From Bacillota bacterium (GTDB lineage Bacteria; Bacillota; Limnochordia; DTU087): 57,071 nucleotides of DNA. Shown one piece after another: positions 25,463-35,277 of the stretch. Position 1 is the first letter of the stretch. Every line of letters starts with the position of its first letter. The position numbers and the translations under genes are program-made. Below the pieces are notes generated by a model. It made no database searches and was not told the DNA's origin. It was given only the letters and a program-made list of their open reading frames with translations. The stretch is from assembly GCA_012519025.1 (NCBI GenBank), contig JAAYQZ010000060.1, forward strand, positions 1 to 57,071, read 5' to 3'.

Positions 25463-26272
25463 ATGGCCATCAAAGTAGTAGTCAGCGGCGCCGCCGGCAA
25501 AATGGGCCAAGAAGTAGTAAAAGCAGTCCACCAAGCCAGTGATATGGTGTTGGTGGGGGCATTTGACCGGCAACGAACCGGGGAAGATGCAGGCACTGTG
25601 GCCGGTGTTGGCTTTATCGGCGTCGAGATACAAGATGATCTAACCGAAGTTTTGACAAACAGTAAAGCACATATAATGGTTGATTTCACAGAGCCCGGCA
25701 GTGTCCTTGAAAATGTGTTCACTGCCTTGCATCTTGGGGTGCGGGTTGTAGTAGGCACTACTGGACTCTCCCAGGTTGAGCTGGAGGAGATAGAGACCCT
25801 TAGCTTGGAAAAGGACCTGGGTGCGGTAGTGGCACCTAATTTCGCAATCGGTGCTGTGCTTATGATGTATCTTGCTCAACAGGCGGCTTCTTGGTTTCCC
25901 CATGTTGAAATCATCGAGCTGCACCATGAACGCAAAAAGGACGCCCCCTCAGGGACTGCGTTGAAGACGGCGGAGATGATTAAAGAAGCCTGGTCAGATC
26001 TGGAAACAGCTTCTGCAGATATACCGATGGATGAGTGGGAGAGCCTACCCGGGGCCCGGGGCGGCAATTTAGAAGGGATCCACATACATAGTGTGCGCCT
26101 CCCGGGTTTTGTCGCTCATCAGGAAGTGATTTTTGGTCTCGCGGGTCAAACCTTGACTTTGCGTCATGATTCAATCAATCGTGAATCCTTTATGCCCGGT
26201 GTGCTGATGGCAATTCGAGAAGTTGTGCAGATTACAGGCTTGATATACGGCCTGGAACATCTGCTTTTTTGA
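25463..26272 (+). CDS. dapB: 4-hydroxy-tetrahydrodipicolinate reductase
   Basis: Lysine/diaminopimelate pathway reductase acting after DapA. N-terminal Rossmann domain VVSGAAGKMGQEVVKAV, VVVGTTGLS, VVAPNFAIGAVLM, and the catalytic/substrate motif ELHHERKKDAPSGTALKTA. 269 residues with ATG at 25463, preceded by CGGAGGG with 7-base spacing. It leads into the dipicolinate and lysine block, although the space of about 110 bases before dpaA carries a separate candidate promoter. Confidence 0.97.
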   Translation: MAIKVVVSGAAGKMGQEVVKAVHQASDMVLVGAFDRQRTGEDAGTVAGVGFIGVEIQDDLTEVLTNSKAHIMVDFTEPGSVLENVFTALHLGVRVVVGTTGLSQVELEEIETLSLEKDLGAVVAPNFAIGAVLMMYLAQQAASWFPHVEIIELHHERKKDAPSGTALKTAEMIKEAWSDLETASADIPMDEWESLPGARGGNLEGIHIHSVRLPGFVAHQEVIFGLAGQTLTLRHDSINRESFMPGVLMAIREVVQITGLIYGLEHLLF

Positions 26273-26302
26273 TTCCCGATCGGCAGCTTGGATGCTTTGC
26301 GC

Positions 26303-26330
26303 ACCACCTAGAATTCCCAGTCATATAATA
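26303..26330 (+). promoter_or_regulatory. Candidate sigma-K promoter for dpaAB
   Basis: CATATAATA (26322-26330) fits the sigma-K -10 pattern CATANNNTA, with ACC (26303-26305) 16 bases before it as the -35. In Bacillus the dipicolinate synthase operon is made in the mother cell under sigma-K, which fits this location. Confidence 0.5.
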
Positions 26331-26381
26331 CTACGCGCTAGGAAGGCTGGGTAGGAGAGGTTCAAAAAGGGGGAGCCCAAG

Positions 26382-27302
26382 GTGCAGGCGATCTTGCGGG
26401 GAATTCGACTTCTTGTCTTAGGAGGCGACAGGCGTGAGATGGTCATGGTTCGATGTTTGGCGGATTTAGGCTGCCACATCTATACTGTTGGCCACCGACC
26501 ATATGATGGCTATCCCAGTATCGTTGGGGTGGAAGATCTAAGAATGTATCCAGATGCTTTACCGGAAATTGATGTAGTTATTGCACCTATGAGCCATACA
26601 GATGCTTTGGGTCGGGTTAGGGATGTTCCGGACAAAGATGCGGTGATAATAATTGACGATGAACTGTGCGAGAAATTCCCCCCGAAAGTTCCTTTGTTCA
26701 TTGGCATGGCTCAGCCCATCATCAAAAAACTGGCTGAGCGCCACTGCTTGCAGTTGATTGAAACAGCAAATATCGATGAAATCGCCATTCTAAATTCTAT
26801 ACCTACTGCGGAGGGTGCTGTACAAATCGCCATGGAAGAGCTGCCCATAACTATCCATGACTCCAGGGTTTTGGTGTTGGGAATGGGTAGGTGTGGATTG
26901 ACTTTGGCCAGGATGCTTGCCGGGTTGGGAGCGAAAGTATGTGTAATCGATCGCAGCCTGGCTCATTTAGCCCGGGCCAAAGAAATGGGTCTTGACGCGG
27001 CTGATCTGAGCGAGCTTGGAAATCGGGTAGAAACCGCAGATGTAATTTTCAATACAATACCGGCCCAATTGATCACTAAAAGAATTTTGTACGGGATGAA
27101 TAAAGAAACCTTGATTGTTGATATTGCCTCAGCTCCGGGGGGAGTGGATTTTGCCGCCGCACGGGAGCTGGGGATTCGGGCAGTATTGGCTGCAGGACTA
27201 CCGGGGAGAGTAGCCCCTGTTACTGCCGGTCGCATTTTGGGCCGCTGTATGCCGCAGATCATATTAAAAGCTCTTGCAAAACCTATACCAGCTCGTTCTT
27301 AG
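26382..27302 (+). CDS. dpaA: Dipicolinate synthase subunit A
   Basis: Makes dipicolinic acid, the calcium chelator of the spore core, from dihydrodipicolinate in the mother cell together with DpaB. 306 residues: N-terminal DpaA domain (LVLGGDRREMVMVRCLADLG, IVAPMSHTD-like segment) and an NAD-binding Rossmann domain (VLVLGMGRCGLTLARMLAGLGA, then VIDRS). GTG at 26382 follows AAGGGGGAG with about 8-base spacing. Its 3' end overlaps the longest frame of dpaB. Confidence 0.95.
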   Translation: MQAILRGIRLLVLGGDRREMVMVRCLADLGCHIYTVGHRPYDGYPSIVGVEDLRMYPDALPEIDVVIAPMSHTDALGRVRDVPDKDAVIIIDDELCEKFPPKVPLFIGMAQPIIKKLAERHCLQLIETANIDEIAILNSIPTAEGAVQIAMEELPITIHDSRVLVLGMGRCGLTLARMLAGLGAKVCVIDRSLAHLARAKEMGLDAADLSELGNRVETADVIFNTIPAQLITKRILYGMNKETLIVDIASAPGGVDFAAARELGIRAVLAAGLPGRVAPVTAGRILGRCMPQIILKALAKPIPARS

Positions 27303-27330
27303 CGCCAATCCTATGTGTGAGGTGCTGAGC

Positions 27331-27924
27331 GTGGAGCTAAAGGGCAAAAAGATTGGTTTTGGGATTACAGGTTCCTTTTGCACATTTGAGGCGACAATTC
27401 CGGAAATCAAGCGATTGATTGAGGCCGGTGCCGCTGTCTATCCAATTTTGTCCACGGCGGCAGCCACAACCGATACCAGATTCGGAAAAGCCCGGGATTT
27501 TATAAAACAGGTGGAAGATATTTGTGGGCGGCCTTCTATTACGACAATAGTTGATGCTGAACCGATAGGTCCAAAACACCTATTGGATCTAGTCATAATC
27601 GCTCCCTGTACCGGTAATACATTGGCCAAATTGGTTCACGGTGTTACCGATACAGCAGTGCTGATGGCGGCTAAAGCCCACTTGCGCAACGAGCAGCCGG
27701 TACTGGTGGCTGTTTCTACCAACGATGGTTTGAGTAATAATGCCGTCAATATTGGATTGCTGTTGAACAGGCGGCTGGTTTATATGGTCCCCTTCGGTCA
27801 AGATGATCCTGTTGGAAAAGGCCGTTCTTTAGTAGCAGATATGACCTTAATAGAGCCCGCTGCCAGGCTGGCTTTACAAGGTCAGCAGATACAGCCAATA
27901 TTATTTGAATGGAAAAACAAATAG
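27331..27924 (+). CDS. dpaB: Dipicolinate synthase subunit B (flavoprotein)
   Basis: 197 residues, flavoprotein family: KKIGFGITGSFCTFEA (FMN loop), and late ADMTLIEPAARLALQGQQIQPI. Partner of DpaA. GTG at 27331 has GAGGTG six bases upstream; ATG 27313 is a close alternative, while the frame from 27274 overlaps dpaA. Followed by asd, dapG and dapA as in Bacillus, so precursor supply and dipicolinate synthesis are co-expressed. Confidence 0.95.
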   Translation: MELKGKKIGFGITGSFCTFEATIPEIKRLIEAGAAVYPILSTAAATTDTRFGKARDFIKQVEDICGRPSITTIVDAEPIGPKHLLDLVIIAPCTGNTLAKLVHGVTDTAVLMAAKAHLRNEQPVLVAVSTNDGLSNNAVNIGLLLNRRLVYMVPFGQDDPVGKGRSLVADMTLIEPAARLALQGQQIQPILFEWKNK

Positions 27925-27949
27925 ATTGAACAAAGGGTAGGGATGAATC

Positions 27950-28984
27950 TTGAAGAACTACAATGTCGCGATCTTAGGCGCAACCGGGGCGGTGGGTCAA
28001 GAGTTAGTCGAGCTCTTGCAGGAGCGCAAATTTCCAATAGAGTCGCTCAAACTTTTGGCGTCCGCCCGCAGCGCCGGGCGAGTTGTTCAAATTGGAGGGG
28101 AAAATTTCACCATAGAAGAGGCAAAACCGGAAAGTTTTACCGGCGTTGATTTGGCATTCTTCTCGGCGGGAGGTTCTGTCAGTGAGACCTTTGTCGAGGC
28201 GGCTCGAGCTTCGGGTACAGTTGTTATTGATAATACCAGTGCATTTCGGTTGAACCCCGAAGTGCCCTTAGTAGTTCCTGAGGTTAATGGCGATGATCTG
28301 GCCCAGCATAAAGGTCTAATTGCCAATCCTAATTGCTCTACCACCATTGGCGTGATGGCACTTGCACCATTACATGCCCGGGCACGAATCAAACGGGTGG
28401 TTTTCTCAACTTACCAGGCAGTATCTGGTATCGGGGCAGCAGCTATAGATGACTTGAATCGACAAGTGGAGCAGTATGTGAAAGGTGAAACCATTACTGC
28501 CGAAACTTTTCCATCGACGGCCAGCCCTAAGCAATACCCCATGCTTTTTAATTTGATTCCTCATATTGATAGTTTTGATGAAGGGGATTACACCAAAGAA
28601 GAGTGGAAAATGGTGCGGGAGACCCAAAAGATCCTGCATGACGATGATTTGGCCATAACTTGCACAACGGTACGAGTGCCGGTTTTCAGAAGCCATTCTG
28701 AATCGATTAATGTCGAGTTCCATGATGAGCTTGGTGTGGAAGAGGCTAGAAGGGTTTTAGCAAAAACCCCCGGTATTAAAGTATTTGACAATCCCCAAGA
28801 ACAAGAGTATCCCATGCCGATTATGACAACCTATGATGATTCAATTTGGGTTGGGCGGATCCGCAAAGACTACAGTGTTCCCTATGGTTTAAATCTGTGG
28901 GTAGTAGGGGATCAAATACGTAAAGGTGCGGCTTTAAATTCTGTGCAGATAGCCGAGGAATTGATCAACCGAGAGCTTTTGTGA
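27950..28984 (+). CDS. asd: Aspartate-semialdehyde dehydrogenase
   Basis: Reduces aspartyl phosphate to aspartate semialdehyde. 344 residues: NADP motif AILGATGAVGQELVELL, catalytic Cys in ANPNCSTTIGVMAL, and the RVPVFRSHSESINVE block with the active His. TTG at 27950, SD GTAGGGA. Central member of the dpaA-dpaB-asd-dapG-dapA operon. Confidence 0.97.
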   Translation: MKNYNVAILGATGAVGQELVELLQERKFPIESLKLLASARSAGRVVQIGGENFTIEEAKPESFTGVDLAFFSAGGSVSETFVEAARASGTVVIDNTSAFRLNPEVPLVVPEVNGDDLAQHKGLIANPNCSTTIGVMALAPLHARARIKRVVFSTYQAVSGIGAAAIDDLNRQVEQYVKGETITAETFPSTASPKQYPMLFNLIPHIDSFDEGDYTKEEWKMVRETQKILHDDDLAITCTTVRVPVFRSHSESINVEFHDELGVEEARRVLAKTPGIKVFDNPQEQEYPMPIMTTYDDSIWVGRIRKDYSVPYGLNLWVVGDQIRKGAALNSVQIAEELINRELL

Positions 28985-29070
28985 CCAAATATAGCCTCCA
29001 GTAGTATGATACTCTGAAGGAAAAATGGATGAAGATAATTTCCTTAAGTATCGGGAGTGGAGGGGCCAGT

Positions 29071-30303
29071 ATGGGTATAGTGGTGCAAAAGTTTGGAGGC
29101 TCATCAACAGGGCCGAAGGACCGGCGCCTGCATGTGCAAAAACACATTATAGACGCGAAAAATTTAGGATATGATTGTGTTGTTGTTGTCTCCGCAATGG
29201 GCAGGGCAGGAGATCCATATGCAACTGATACCTTGCGGAGTCTTGTTGTATGCGATTCTAAGTATAATTCGGCCAGAGAACTGGATTTGTTGATGTCATG
29301 TGGCGAAACTATAGCTGCCAGTGTCATTGCCCAAGAACTCACCAATGCAGGATACCAAGCTCGGGCGTTCACCGGAGGACAGGCGGGTGTGATCACCGAT
29401 CACAACTTCGGCAGTGCCAGGATAATAGAAGTGAAGCCCGAGAAGATTAAGAACGCATTGGCCAGTGGATTTATTCCGGTAATTGCCGGGTTCCAAGGGC
29501 TAACGCCTGATGGGGAGGTAACAACTCTCGGCAGGGGGGCCGGGGATATCAGTGCGGTGGCTGTAGGAGTGGCTTTAGGCGCGAAAATGGTGGAGATCTA
29601 TACTGATGTAGACGGCATAATGACCGCTGATCCAAGAATTGAGCCCCACGCACAAAGGCTTCATACAGCCACATATAAAGAAATTGTGGAAATGGCGCAT
29701 TTGGGTGCCAAAGTCATTCATCCTCGGGCCATGGAAATTGCTATGGAAGGCCGTATATCCATTAGAATACGGGCCACGGGTTCTGACAGCCCGGGGACTT
29801 TGGTACAGGCGAGTCCCGGCAGCCCCAAGGAGATCAGTGATCGGACAGTAACCGGGATTGCCCACGTATGCGGGATGGCACAAGTCCAGCTTGAGGTTTC
29901 GGAAGATTGCCTACAGTCGAACTTGCCGCTTGTGGTGTTTGAAAAGCTAGCCGACAGTGGTATCAGCCTAGATATGATCTACGTATCACCGGAAAAAATT
30001 GCCTTTATTATAGAGGAACGATGGATTACAGAAACGGAAATATTGCTAAAAGAGTTTCCTATCGGAGTATGCATTCAACAAAAAGTTGCTAAAGTTTCGG
30101 CAGTGGGGGCAGGTATGCGGGGTGTGCCGGGAGTAATGGCACAAGTTGTAAAGGCATTACAGGGGGCGGGGGTACCGATTTTGCAGACTACCGATTCCCA
30201 TGCCAATATCTCCTGCCTGGTAAGGGAAGAACATATTAAGCCCGCAGTTCGAGCTTTGCATGCTCAATTCGAACTGGACAGATTAGATAACTCTAGGGAG
30301 TGA
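29071..30303 (+). CDS. dapG: Aspartate kinase (DapG-type)
   Basis: Commits aspartate to lysine, threonine and dipicolinate. Kinase domain with [15 protein letters not shown], the SCGE/EL region [12 protein letters not shown], and [19 protein letters not shown]; two ACT domains in the last 140 residues. About 410 residues with ATG 29071 (GGAGGGG five bases upstream); the ORF from 29029 is longer but has no SD. By position it matches Bacillus DapG. Feedback specificity is not readable. Confidence 0.95.
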   Translation: MGIVVQKFGGSSTGPKDRRLHVQKHIIDAKNLGYDCVVVVSAMGRAGDPYATDTLRSLVVCDSKYNSARELDLLMSCGETIAASVIAQELTNAGYQARAFTGGQAGVITDHNFGSARIIEVKPEKIKNALASGFIPVIAGFQGLTPDGEVTTLGRGAGDISAVAVGVALGAKMVEIYTDVDGIMTADPRIEPHAQRLHTATYKEIVEMAHLGAKVIHPRAMEIAMEGRISIRIRATGSDSPGTLVQASPGSPKEISDRTVTGIAHVCGMAQVQLEVSEDCLQSNLPLVVFEKLADSGISLDMIYVSPEKIAFIIEERWITETEILLKEFPIGVCIQQKVAKVSAVGAGMRGVPGVMAQVVKALQGAGVPILQTTDSHANISCLVREEHIKPAVRALHAQFELDRLDNSRE

Positions 30304-30308
30304 TTTCG

Positions 30309-31190
30309 ATGGCGGAATTTGGCAGGCTGCTGACAGCAATGGTGACTCCTTTCGATGATGACTTTAAAGTCGATTACAATAAAGCTGCTGCATTGGCGGA
30401 AAAACTCACTAAATCCGGTTCCGATGGTTTGGTAGTATGCGGGACCACCGGTGAATCACCTACTTTAAGTGATGAGGAAAAGATTAAATTGATTGAGGCA
30501 GTAGTGGAAGCAGTAGGTGGTAAGGCACTAGTGTTGGCTGGGACGGGGACCAACTGTACAGCCCATTCCGTGGAAATGACCGAATCTGCTCAGCGGTTGG
30601 GGATTGATGGGATCATGTTGGTGGCTCCATATTACAACCGTCCTTCTCAAGAGGGACTGTATCAGCATTTTCGTACTATAGCAGAATCAACTTCACTGCC
30701 TGTAATGGTCTACAATGTACCCGGACGCACGTCGGTGAACATTTTACCTGAAACCGTGGCACGTCTGGCTGACATTGATAATATTGTGGCAATTAAAGAA
30801 TCCAGTGGGAATCTAGAACAGGCGGCTGAGCTTAGGCGAGTGCTTCCAAAAGAATTTGCTGTTTACAGCGGTGATGATAGTTTGACTTTGCCTATGATGT
30901 CTGTAGGGGGACAAGGGGTTGTTAGTGTAGCTTCTCATCTTGTCGGTCGGCGTATCAAGGAAATGATCGAAGCTTTTGTTCAAGGTAAAGTTAGCACAGC
31001 CGCCCTTATTCACACGGAACTGCTTCCACTCATGAAGGCTCTTTTTGTTACCACCAATCCCGTGCCGGTGAAACATGCATTAGAGCTTGTGGATTACCCT
31101 GTTGGTGGGGTAAGGCTGCCTTTGGTTGGAGCAACTGAGACAGAAAGCGCTTTGCTTAAAAAGACGTTGGAAAACCTACACTTAATCTAG
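30309..31190 (+). CDS. dapA: 4-hydroxy-tetrahydrodipicolinate synthase
   Basis: Condenses pyruvate and aspartate semialdehyde. TIM-barrel aldolase of 293 residues with [17 protein letters not shown], the catalytic Tyr in [16 protein letters not shown], and the Schiff-base Lys in [13 protein letters not shown] 30309 has AGGGAG eight bases upstream and lies just after the dapG stop. Feeds both lysine and dipicolinate. Confidence 0.97.
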   Translation: MAEFGRLLTAMVTPFDDDFKVDYNKAAALAEKLTKSGSDGLVVCGTTGESPTLSDEEKIKLIEAVVEAVGGKALVLAGTGTNCTAHSVEMTESAQRLGIDGIMLVAPYYNRPSQEGLYQHFRTIAESTSLPVMVYNVPGRTSVNILPETVARLADIDNIVAIKESSGNLEQAAELRRVLPKEFAVYSGDDSLTLPMMSVGGQGVVSVASHLVGRRIKEMIEAFVQGKVSTAALIHTELLPLMKALFVTTNPVPVKHALELVDYPVGGVRLPLVGATETESALLKKTLENLHLI

Positions 31191-31212
31191 AAGATCATAA
31201 AAATAAACAGAA

Positions 31213-31236
31213 AAAGCCGCCGGCCCGCGGGCCGGC
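31213..31236. repeat. GC-rich perfect palindrome before the RNase J gene
   Basis: GCCGGCCCGCGGGCCGGC centred near 31227, flanked on the left by AAAAAGCC. Read on the reverse strand it looks like an intrinsic terminator (stem then TTTTT); read forward it has no T tract. It may act as an mRNA 3' end stabiliser for dapA. Confidence 0.75.
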
Positions 31237-31262
31237 ATTAAGGAAGTAGAGGTGTTTTGTGT

Positions 31263-32930
31263 TTGGGAAATGCAGAAAAATCCATCTCCCTTGTACCTTT
31301 AGGTGGGTTGGGAGAAATCGGCAAGAATATGATGGTTTTGAAATATGAAGATGATTTGATTGTCATCGATGCCGGTGTCATGTTCCCGGAAGAGGACATG
31401 TTGGGCATCGATCTTGTCATACCGGATATTACGTATTTGAAAGAGAACAAAGAACGTGTTAAGGCCATATTTTTATCCCACGGTCATGAAGACCACATTG
31501 GAGCTGTACCTTATGTACTTCAACAACTAAATGCTCCGATTTATGGGACCCGGTTAACGCTTGGATTGCTTCGGGGCAAACTCCAAGAGCACGGGCTGTT
31601 GTCTGAGACAGAACTTAAAGAGATCAAAGCCGGCGACCGCATTAAAGTGGGTGCCTTGGAAATAGAATGCATCCATGTCAATCACAGCATAGCGGATGTT
31701 GTTGCGCTGGCTGTGCACACTCCTTTGGGGGTAGTTATTTACTGCAGCGATTTCAAGCTTGATCAGACGCCTATCGATGGCCGGGTCATGGATCTGCACA
31801 GATTCGCGGAGCTCGGTAAAAAGGGTGTATTGCTGCTTATGTCCGATAGTACCAATGCGGAAAGACCCGGATATACCCTGTCGGAGCGGGTTGTGGGTAA
31901 GGCCCTTGATGAGGCCTTTGCCGAGGCTGAAGGACGGGTTCTTGTTGCGACTTTTGCATCCAATATCCATCGTATACAGCAAATAATAGATGCCGCGGCG
32001 GCATATGGCCGCAAAATAGCAGTTATCGGTAGAAGCATGGTGAACAACGTTGGCATTGCTGCCGAACTTGGCTATCTGGAAATCCCGGAGGGCATTATGA
32101 TCGAGGTCGATGCCCTGGATCGGTATCCATCTGAACAGGTCGTGATTATCACCACCGGCAGTCAAGGTGAACCAATGGCTGCTCTTACCCGTATGGCTAT
32201 GTCAGAGCACCGCAGAATCGATATTGTTCCCGGTGATACTGTTATTATTTCGGCCATGCCGATCCCGGGCAACGAGAAATTGGTCGGTAAGACTATTAAT
32301 CACCTCTTCCGGCAAGGGGCCAAGGTGATTTATCAGGCTGTTTCCGGGGTGCATGTTTCCGGACATGCAAGCCAAGAGGAGTTGAAACTGCTTCTCAATA
32401 TCTGCAGACCAAGATATTTTATGCCTATCCATGGCGAATATCGCATGCTGGTTCGCCACGCTGAGCTAGCTGAGGAAGTTGGTATTCCAAGGGAACGTAT
32501 CATGCTTTGTGACATCGGCGATATCCTTGAGCTATCACCCAAAAAGGCAGCTAAAACAGGTAGAGTACCGTCTGGACAAGTCTTAGTTGATGGCCTTGGT
32601 GTGGGTGATGTAGGCAACATTGTGCTTCGGGATCGCCGTCAGCTTGCACAAGATGGGATATTGATTGTCGTGATTACCATGGACAAGCAAAATGGCACAG
32701 TTATAGCGGGTCCTGATATTATTTCTCGCGGATTTGTCTATATGCGGGAATCGGAGCAGTTGATTGAAGAAGCAAAAGAGAACGCTAGAAAAGTACTGCA
32801 CATTTGTGAGGCAGAAAATGTTACTGAGTGGGGAGTTTTAAAAAGCAGTGTCAAAGAGAGCCTGACTCAGTTGCTTTATGAGAGGACAAGACGCCGTCCT
32901 ATGATTATGCCCATCATCATGGAAGTCTGA
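31263..32930 (+). CDS. rnjB: Ribonuclease J (RnjB position)
   Basis: Metallo-beta-lactamase/beta-CASP RNase with 5'-3' exo and endonuclease activity in mRNA decay. 555 residues: [18 protein letters not shown], the metal site [30 protein letters not shown], and beta-CASP motifs [10 protein letters not shown] and [18 protein letters not shown] 31263 follows AGAGGTG by about 8 bases; TTG 31257 would be too close to the SD. Its place after dapA and before tepA matches Bacillus rnjB; whether a second RNase J exists cannot be seen. Confidence 0.95.
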   Translation: MGNAEKSISLVPLGGLGEIGKNMMVLKYEDDLIVIDAGVMFPEEDMLGIDLVIPDITYLKENKERVKAIFLSHGHEDHIGAVPYVLQQLNAPIYGTRLTLGLLRGKLQEHGLLSETELKEIKAGDRIKVGALEIECIHVNHSIADVVALAVHTPLGVVIYCSDFKLDQTPIDGRVMDLHRFAELGKKGVLLLMSDSTNAERPGYTLSERVVGKALDEAFAEAEGRVLVATFASNIHRIQQIIDAAAAYGRKIAVIGRSMVNNVGIAAELGYLEIPEGIMIEVDALDRYPSEQVVIITTGSQGEPMAALTRMAMSEHRRIDIVPGDTVIISAMPIPGNEKLVGKTINHLFRQGAKVIYQAVSGVHVSGHASQEELKLLLNICRPRYFMPIHGEYRMLVRHAELAEEVGIPRERIMLCDIGDILELSPKKAAKTGRVPSGQVLVDGLGVGDVGNIVLRDRRQLAQDGILIVVITMDKQNGTVIAGPDIISRGFVYMRESEQLIEEAKENARKVLHICEAENVTEWGVLKSSVKESLTQLLYERTRRRPMIMPIIMEV

Positions 32931-32936
32931 TCATAA

Positions 32937-33008
32937 TTCCCTTATGTGATTGTTATACTAGTGTAGAGCATCAACCGGAGTATTCACTACGGCACTGGTA
33001 TAAGGGAA
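32937..33008 (+). promoter_or_regulatory. Inverted repeat that can mask the tepA ribosome-binding site
   Basis: TTCCC (32937-32941) can pair with GGGAA (33004-33008) and TTATACTAGTG (32953-32963) with CACTGGTATAA (32993-33003, one G-T pair). The right arm includes the AAGGGAAGG in front of tepA, so this hairpin would hide the SD. Confidence 0.5.
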
Positions 33009-33010
33009 GG

Positions 33011-33925
33011 ATGACAGAGGTGGACAATGGTTTAGGTACTGTTGGGGGGAGTAAGGTGCCCCGAGCCGAAGGCTTTTATCCGGGGGTAGAAGGTCCGGCA
33101 GAAGAGCCGCTGATGCCTTTTGAGGAGCCCAATCATGACCCCCAGGAACAAGATCCTGCAGCACAGCAGGCGGCTTTGGAAAACATCAAGGAACTTGGAC
33201 AAACCGAAGTACCCGGGCCTATGGTATCCCGTATTCACTGCATCAATATCGTAGGCCAGGTAGAAGGGCATGTTCTGCTGCCCCCAAGAAACAAAACCAC
33301 CAAATACGAGCATATTATTCCCCAGCTGGTAGCTGTGGAACAAAATCCCCGAATTCAAGGGGTACTGGTAATTTTAAATACTGTCGGTGGTGACATTGAA
33401 GCAGGCCTGGCCATCGCCGAAATGATCAAAGGTCTATCAAAGCCCAGTGTGTCATTGGTGTTGGGGGGCGGTCACTCTATCGGGGCACCAATAGCAGTCG
33501 CTGCTAGGCATAGTTTCATTGCAGATTCGGCCACTGTTACTGTTCATCCCATTCGCCTTACCGGTTTAGTCGTTGGGGTACCGCAGACCTATGAGTACCT
33601 GGATAAGATGCAGGATAGGGTGATTCGCTTTATAACGGAAAACAGCCGGATTACTCCCGAGCGACTGAGAGAGTTGATGTTTCGAACGGGCGATTTGATG
33701 CGAGATATTGGAACCGTATTGATAGGCAAAGAAGCTGTTGCTGCTGGGCTGATCGATGAGTTGGGCGGTTTGCATAAGGCAGTTACCAAGTTGGAGAAAC
33801 TGATTGAGGAACAAAAATCGCAGTCAAATGAGCCTTTAGATGGCCCTTTGTGGCAGGCCGAAAATGCCGAGATACTGCCTGTTAAGGACATTCCTTTAGG
33901 ATCACCTGGGGGTGTTGATCATTGA
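33011..33925 (+). CDS. tepA: TepA / ClpP-like serine protease
   Basis: Membrane-associated or cytosolic ClpP-fold protease; Bacillus TepA was described as translocation-enhancing. 304 residues: a variable acidic/proline-rich N-terminus (about 1-65), then [32 protein letters not shown], and the nucleophile region [17 protein letters not shown] with Ser in GHSIG, and [13 protein letters not shown] with the His. ATG 33011 abuts the SD; a GTG at 33020 would have better spacing. Four-base overlap with ylzJ. Confidence 0.92.
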   Translation: MTEVDNGLGTVGGSKVPRAEGFYPGVEGPAEEPLMPFEEPNHDPQEQDPAAQQAALENIKELGQTEVPGPMVSRIHCINIVGQVEGHVLLPPRNKTTKYEHIIPQLVAVEQNPRIQGVLVILNTVGGDIEAGLAIAEMIKGLSKPSVSLVLGGGHSIGAPIAVAARHSFIADSATVTVHPIRLTGLVVGVPQTYEYLDKMQDRVIRFITENSRITPERLRELMFRTGDLMRDIGTVLIGKEAVAAGLIDELGGLHKAVTKLEKLIEEQKSQSNEPLDGPLWQAENAEILPVKDIPLGSPGGVDH

Positions 33926-34134
33926 TGTGGACGATTGTGCCTCCAGAACTTGTATGGGAAGGTGTTGAGCGGGAACCAAAAAAACTGCAGCAAATCCAGT
34001 GGCACAATGCCCAGGTTTTGATAGAACCCATCGATTTTGGGCGAGGTCGAGTTGTCCAAGTTTTGAGCACTGAGCCCAATGACTTTCTCAGGCCTGATCT
34101 GGCCCCTGGGGCTATTATTAATCTTGGTTCTTAG
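33925..34134 (+). CDS. ylzJ: YlzJ-like protein
   Basis: 69 residues, soluble, recognised by [13 protein letters not shown] and QVLSTEPNDFLRPDLAPGA. A small protein of unknown function found next to tepA in many spore formers. ATG 33925 (or the overlapping TTG 33922) follows GGGGGTG. It overlaps the tepA stop and ends before a terminator, closing the operon. Confidence 0.88.
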   Translation: MWTIVPPELVWEGVEREPKKLQQIQWHNAQVLIEPIDFGRGRVVQVLSTEPNDFLRPDLAPGAIINLGS

Positions 34135-34170
34135 GCTGCTGATAAAAATAGAAGCAATTGCTGTTTGAGG

Positions 34171-34195
34171 AGGACGGCGCCGGCCGTCCTTTTTT
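34171..34195 (+). terminator. Intrinsic terminator after ylzJ
   Basis: AGGACGGC (34171-34178) pairs with GCCGTCCT (34183-34190) and is followed by TTTTT. It ends the long lysine/dipicolinate-RNase J-tepA unit. Confidence 0.93.
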
Positions 34196-34272
34196 ACATT
34201 GTATACCTGGATTTAGACCTGTGGTCTATCAGCCCCCAAGCTGTGCATAAGATCGGCAGAGGGGGTGATGGG

Positions 34273-35199
34273 GTGGTTTTAGTCATTGTTGGTGCTGTTT
34301 TGGGTATGATGATTTTCCTTACAGGACTCCGTACCATGACTTTCGCTCTTAGGACAATGTCAGGACAGCGTATAGAGTGGGTGTTGAGGCACTTCACCAC
34401 ACATCCCTTGGCGGCACTGGCAACCGGGGCCGCTGTCACTGCTCTCACTCAAAGCAGCAGTGGAACAGCCGCGGCAGCCGTAGGACTAGTGGATGCGGGA
34501 TTGCTTGGCCTTGAGCAAGCATTTGCAGTTATTCTCGGGGCAAATGTAGGCACAACTTTAACTGGGCAGTTGCTCTCCCTTAAGTGGCAGCCTTTTGCCC
34601 CTTTTGCCATCTGTTTAGGCGGGCTTTTGTTTTGCGCTAAGAGAGATTCCTCCTTAGGCCGAGCCGGAGCAATCTTGGCAGGAGTGGGCGGCCTGCTTTG
34701 GGGAATAGAACTTGTCGGACTCGCTTTACGGCCTTTGGTGGCGCTTCCCTTTTTGACTGCCCTCGTTTTGCGGTGGGAAACGGATCTTTATTCTGGTATA
34801 CTTGCAGGGATAGTACTTACAGCAACAGTTCAAAGCAGCAGTGCCGCCATTGGTTTGGTTTTGGCGTTGGCCAAAGAGGGCTTGGTGGGCCTATACGGCG
34901 GTATGGCCGTTGTGCTGGGAAGCAACGTAGGCACGGTTCTGACAACCCTTGCAGCCAGCATTGGGACAAAAAAGGAGGCCCGCCAGACGGCAGGAGGGGA
35001 TTTGTTTTTTAATGCCCTGGGTGTCTTAGTTTTCGCACCACTTTTTCCATATTTCTTGCTGCTTTTGCGTCTTACTTCAAAAGATCCGATGCATCAGATT
35101 GCGAACGGTCACACAATCTTTAATATCATATCTGCTGTAATTGCGCTGCCTTGTATTCCATTTTTGGCAGGGTTGATGAGACGTATAGTTCAGCGCTAG
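34273..35199 (+). CDS. Na/Pi-cotransporter II family membrane protein
   Basis: 308 residues, mostly transmembrane. Two inverted repeats of the family are visible: ALTQSSSGTAAAAVGLVDAGLLGLEQA with ILGANVGTTLTGQLLS, and ATVQSSSAAIGLVLALAKEGLVG with VLGSNVGTVLTTLAAS. The duplicated Q-S-S-S motifs line the substrate and sodium site of NptA-type transporters. GTG 34273 has AGAGGGGG seven bases upstream; the ORF from 34165 would begin inside the ylzJ terminator. It lacks the C-terminal PhoU-like domain often present. Substrate (phosphate) is inferred. Confidence 0.9.
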   Translation: MVLVIVGAVLGMMIFLTGLRTMTFALRTMSGQRIEWVLRHFTTHPLAALATGAAVTALTQSSSGTAAAAVGLVDAGLLGLEQAFAVILGANVGTTLTGQLLSLKWQPFAPFAICLGGLLFCAKRDSSLGRAGAILAGVGGLLWGIELVGLALRPLVALPFLTALVLRWETDLYSGILAGIVLTATVQSSSAAIGLVLALAKEGLVGLYGGMAVVLGSNVGTVLTTLAASIGTKKEARQTAGGDLFFNALGVLVFAPLFPYFLLLLRLTSKDPMHQIANGHTIFNIISAVIALPCIPFLAGLMRRIVQR

Positions 35200-35241
35200 G
35201 ATGATCTTTTCCTTTGCATCGGCAGAAAGCCAAGTTTCAGA

Positions 35242-35277
35242 GAGGGGTGAAGGCGGTGTAAAACCGCCGCAGACTTG
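35242..35277 (+). promoter_or_regulatory. SD-hairpin-TTG arrangement at the uppP start
   Basis: GAGGGGTGA (35242-35250) is the only SD candidate and is 24 bases from the TTG at 35275, but GGCGGT (35252-35257) and ACCGCC (35263-35268) form a perfect 6-bp hairpin with a GTAAA loop in between. Folding brings the SD to about 8 unpaired bases from the start. Confidence 0.6.

Noticed and set aside
34165-34272. N-terminal extension of the Na/Pi cotransporter gene
   Set aside because: It would start inside the ylzJ terminator; a GTG at 34273 has a strong SD.
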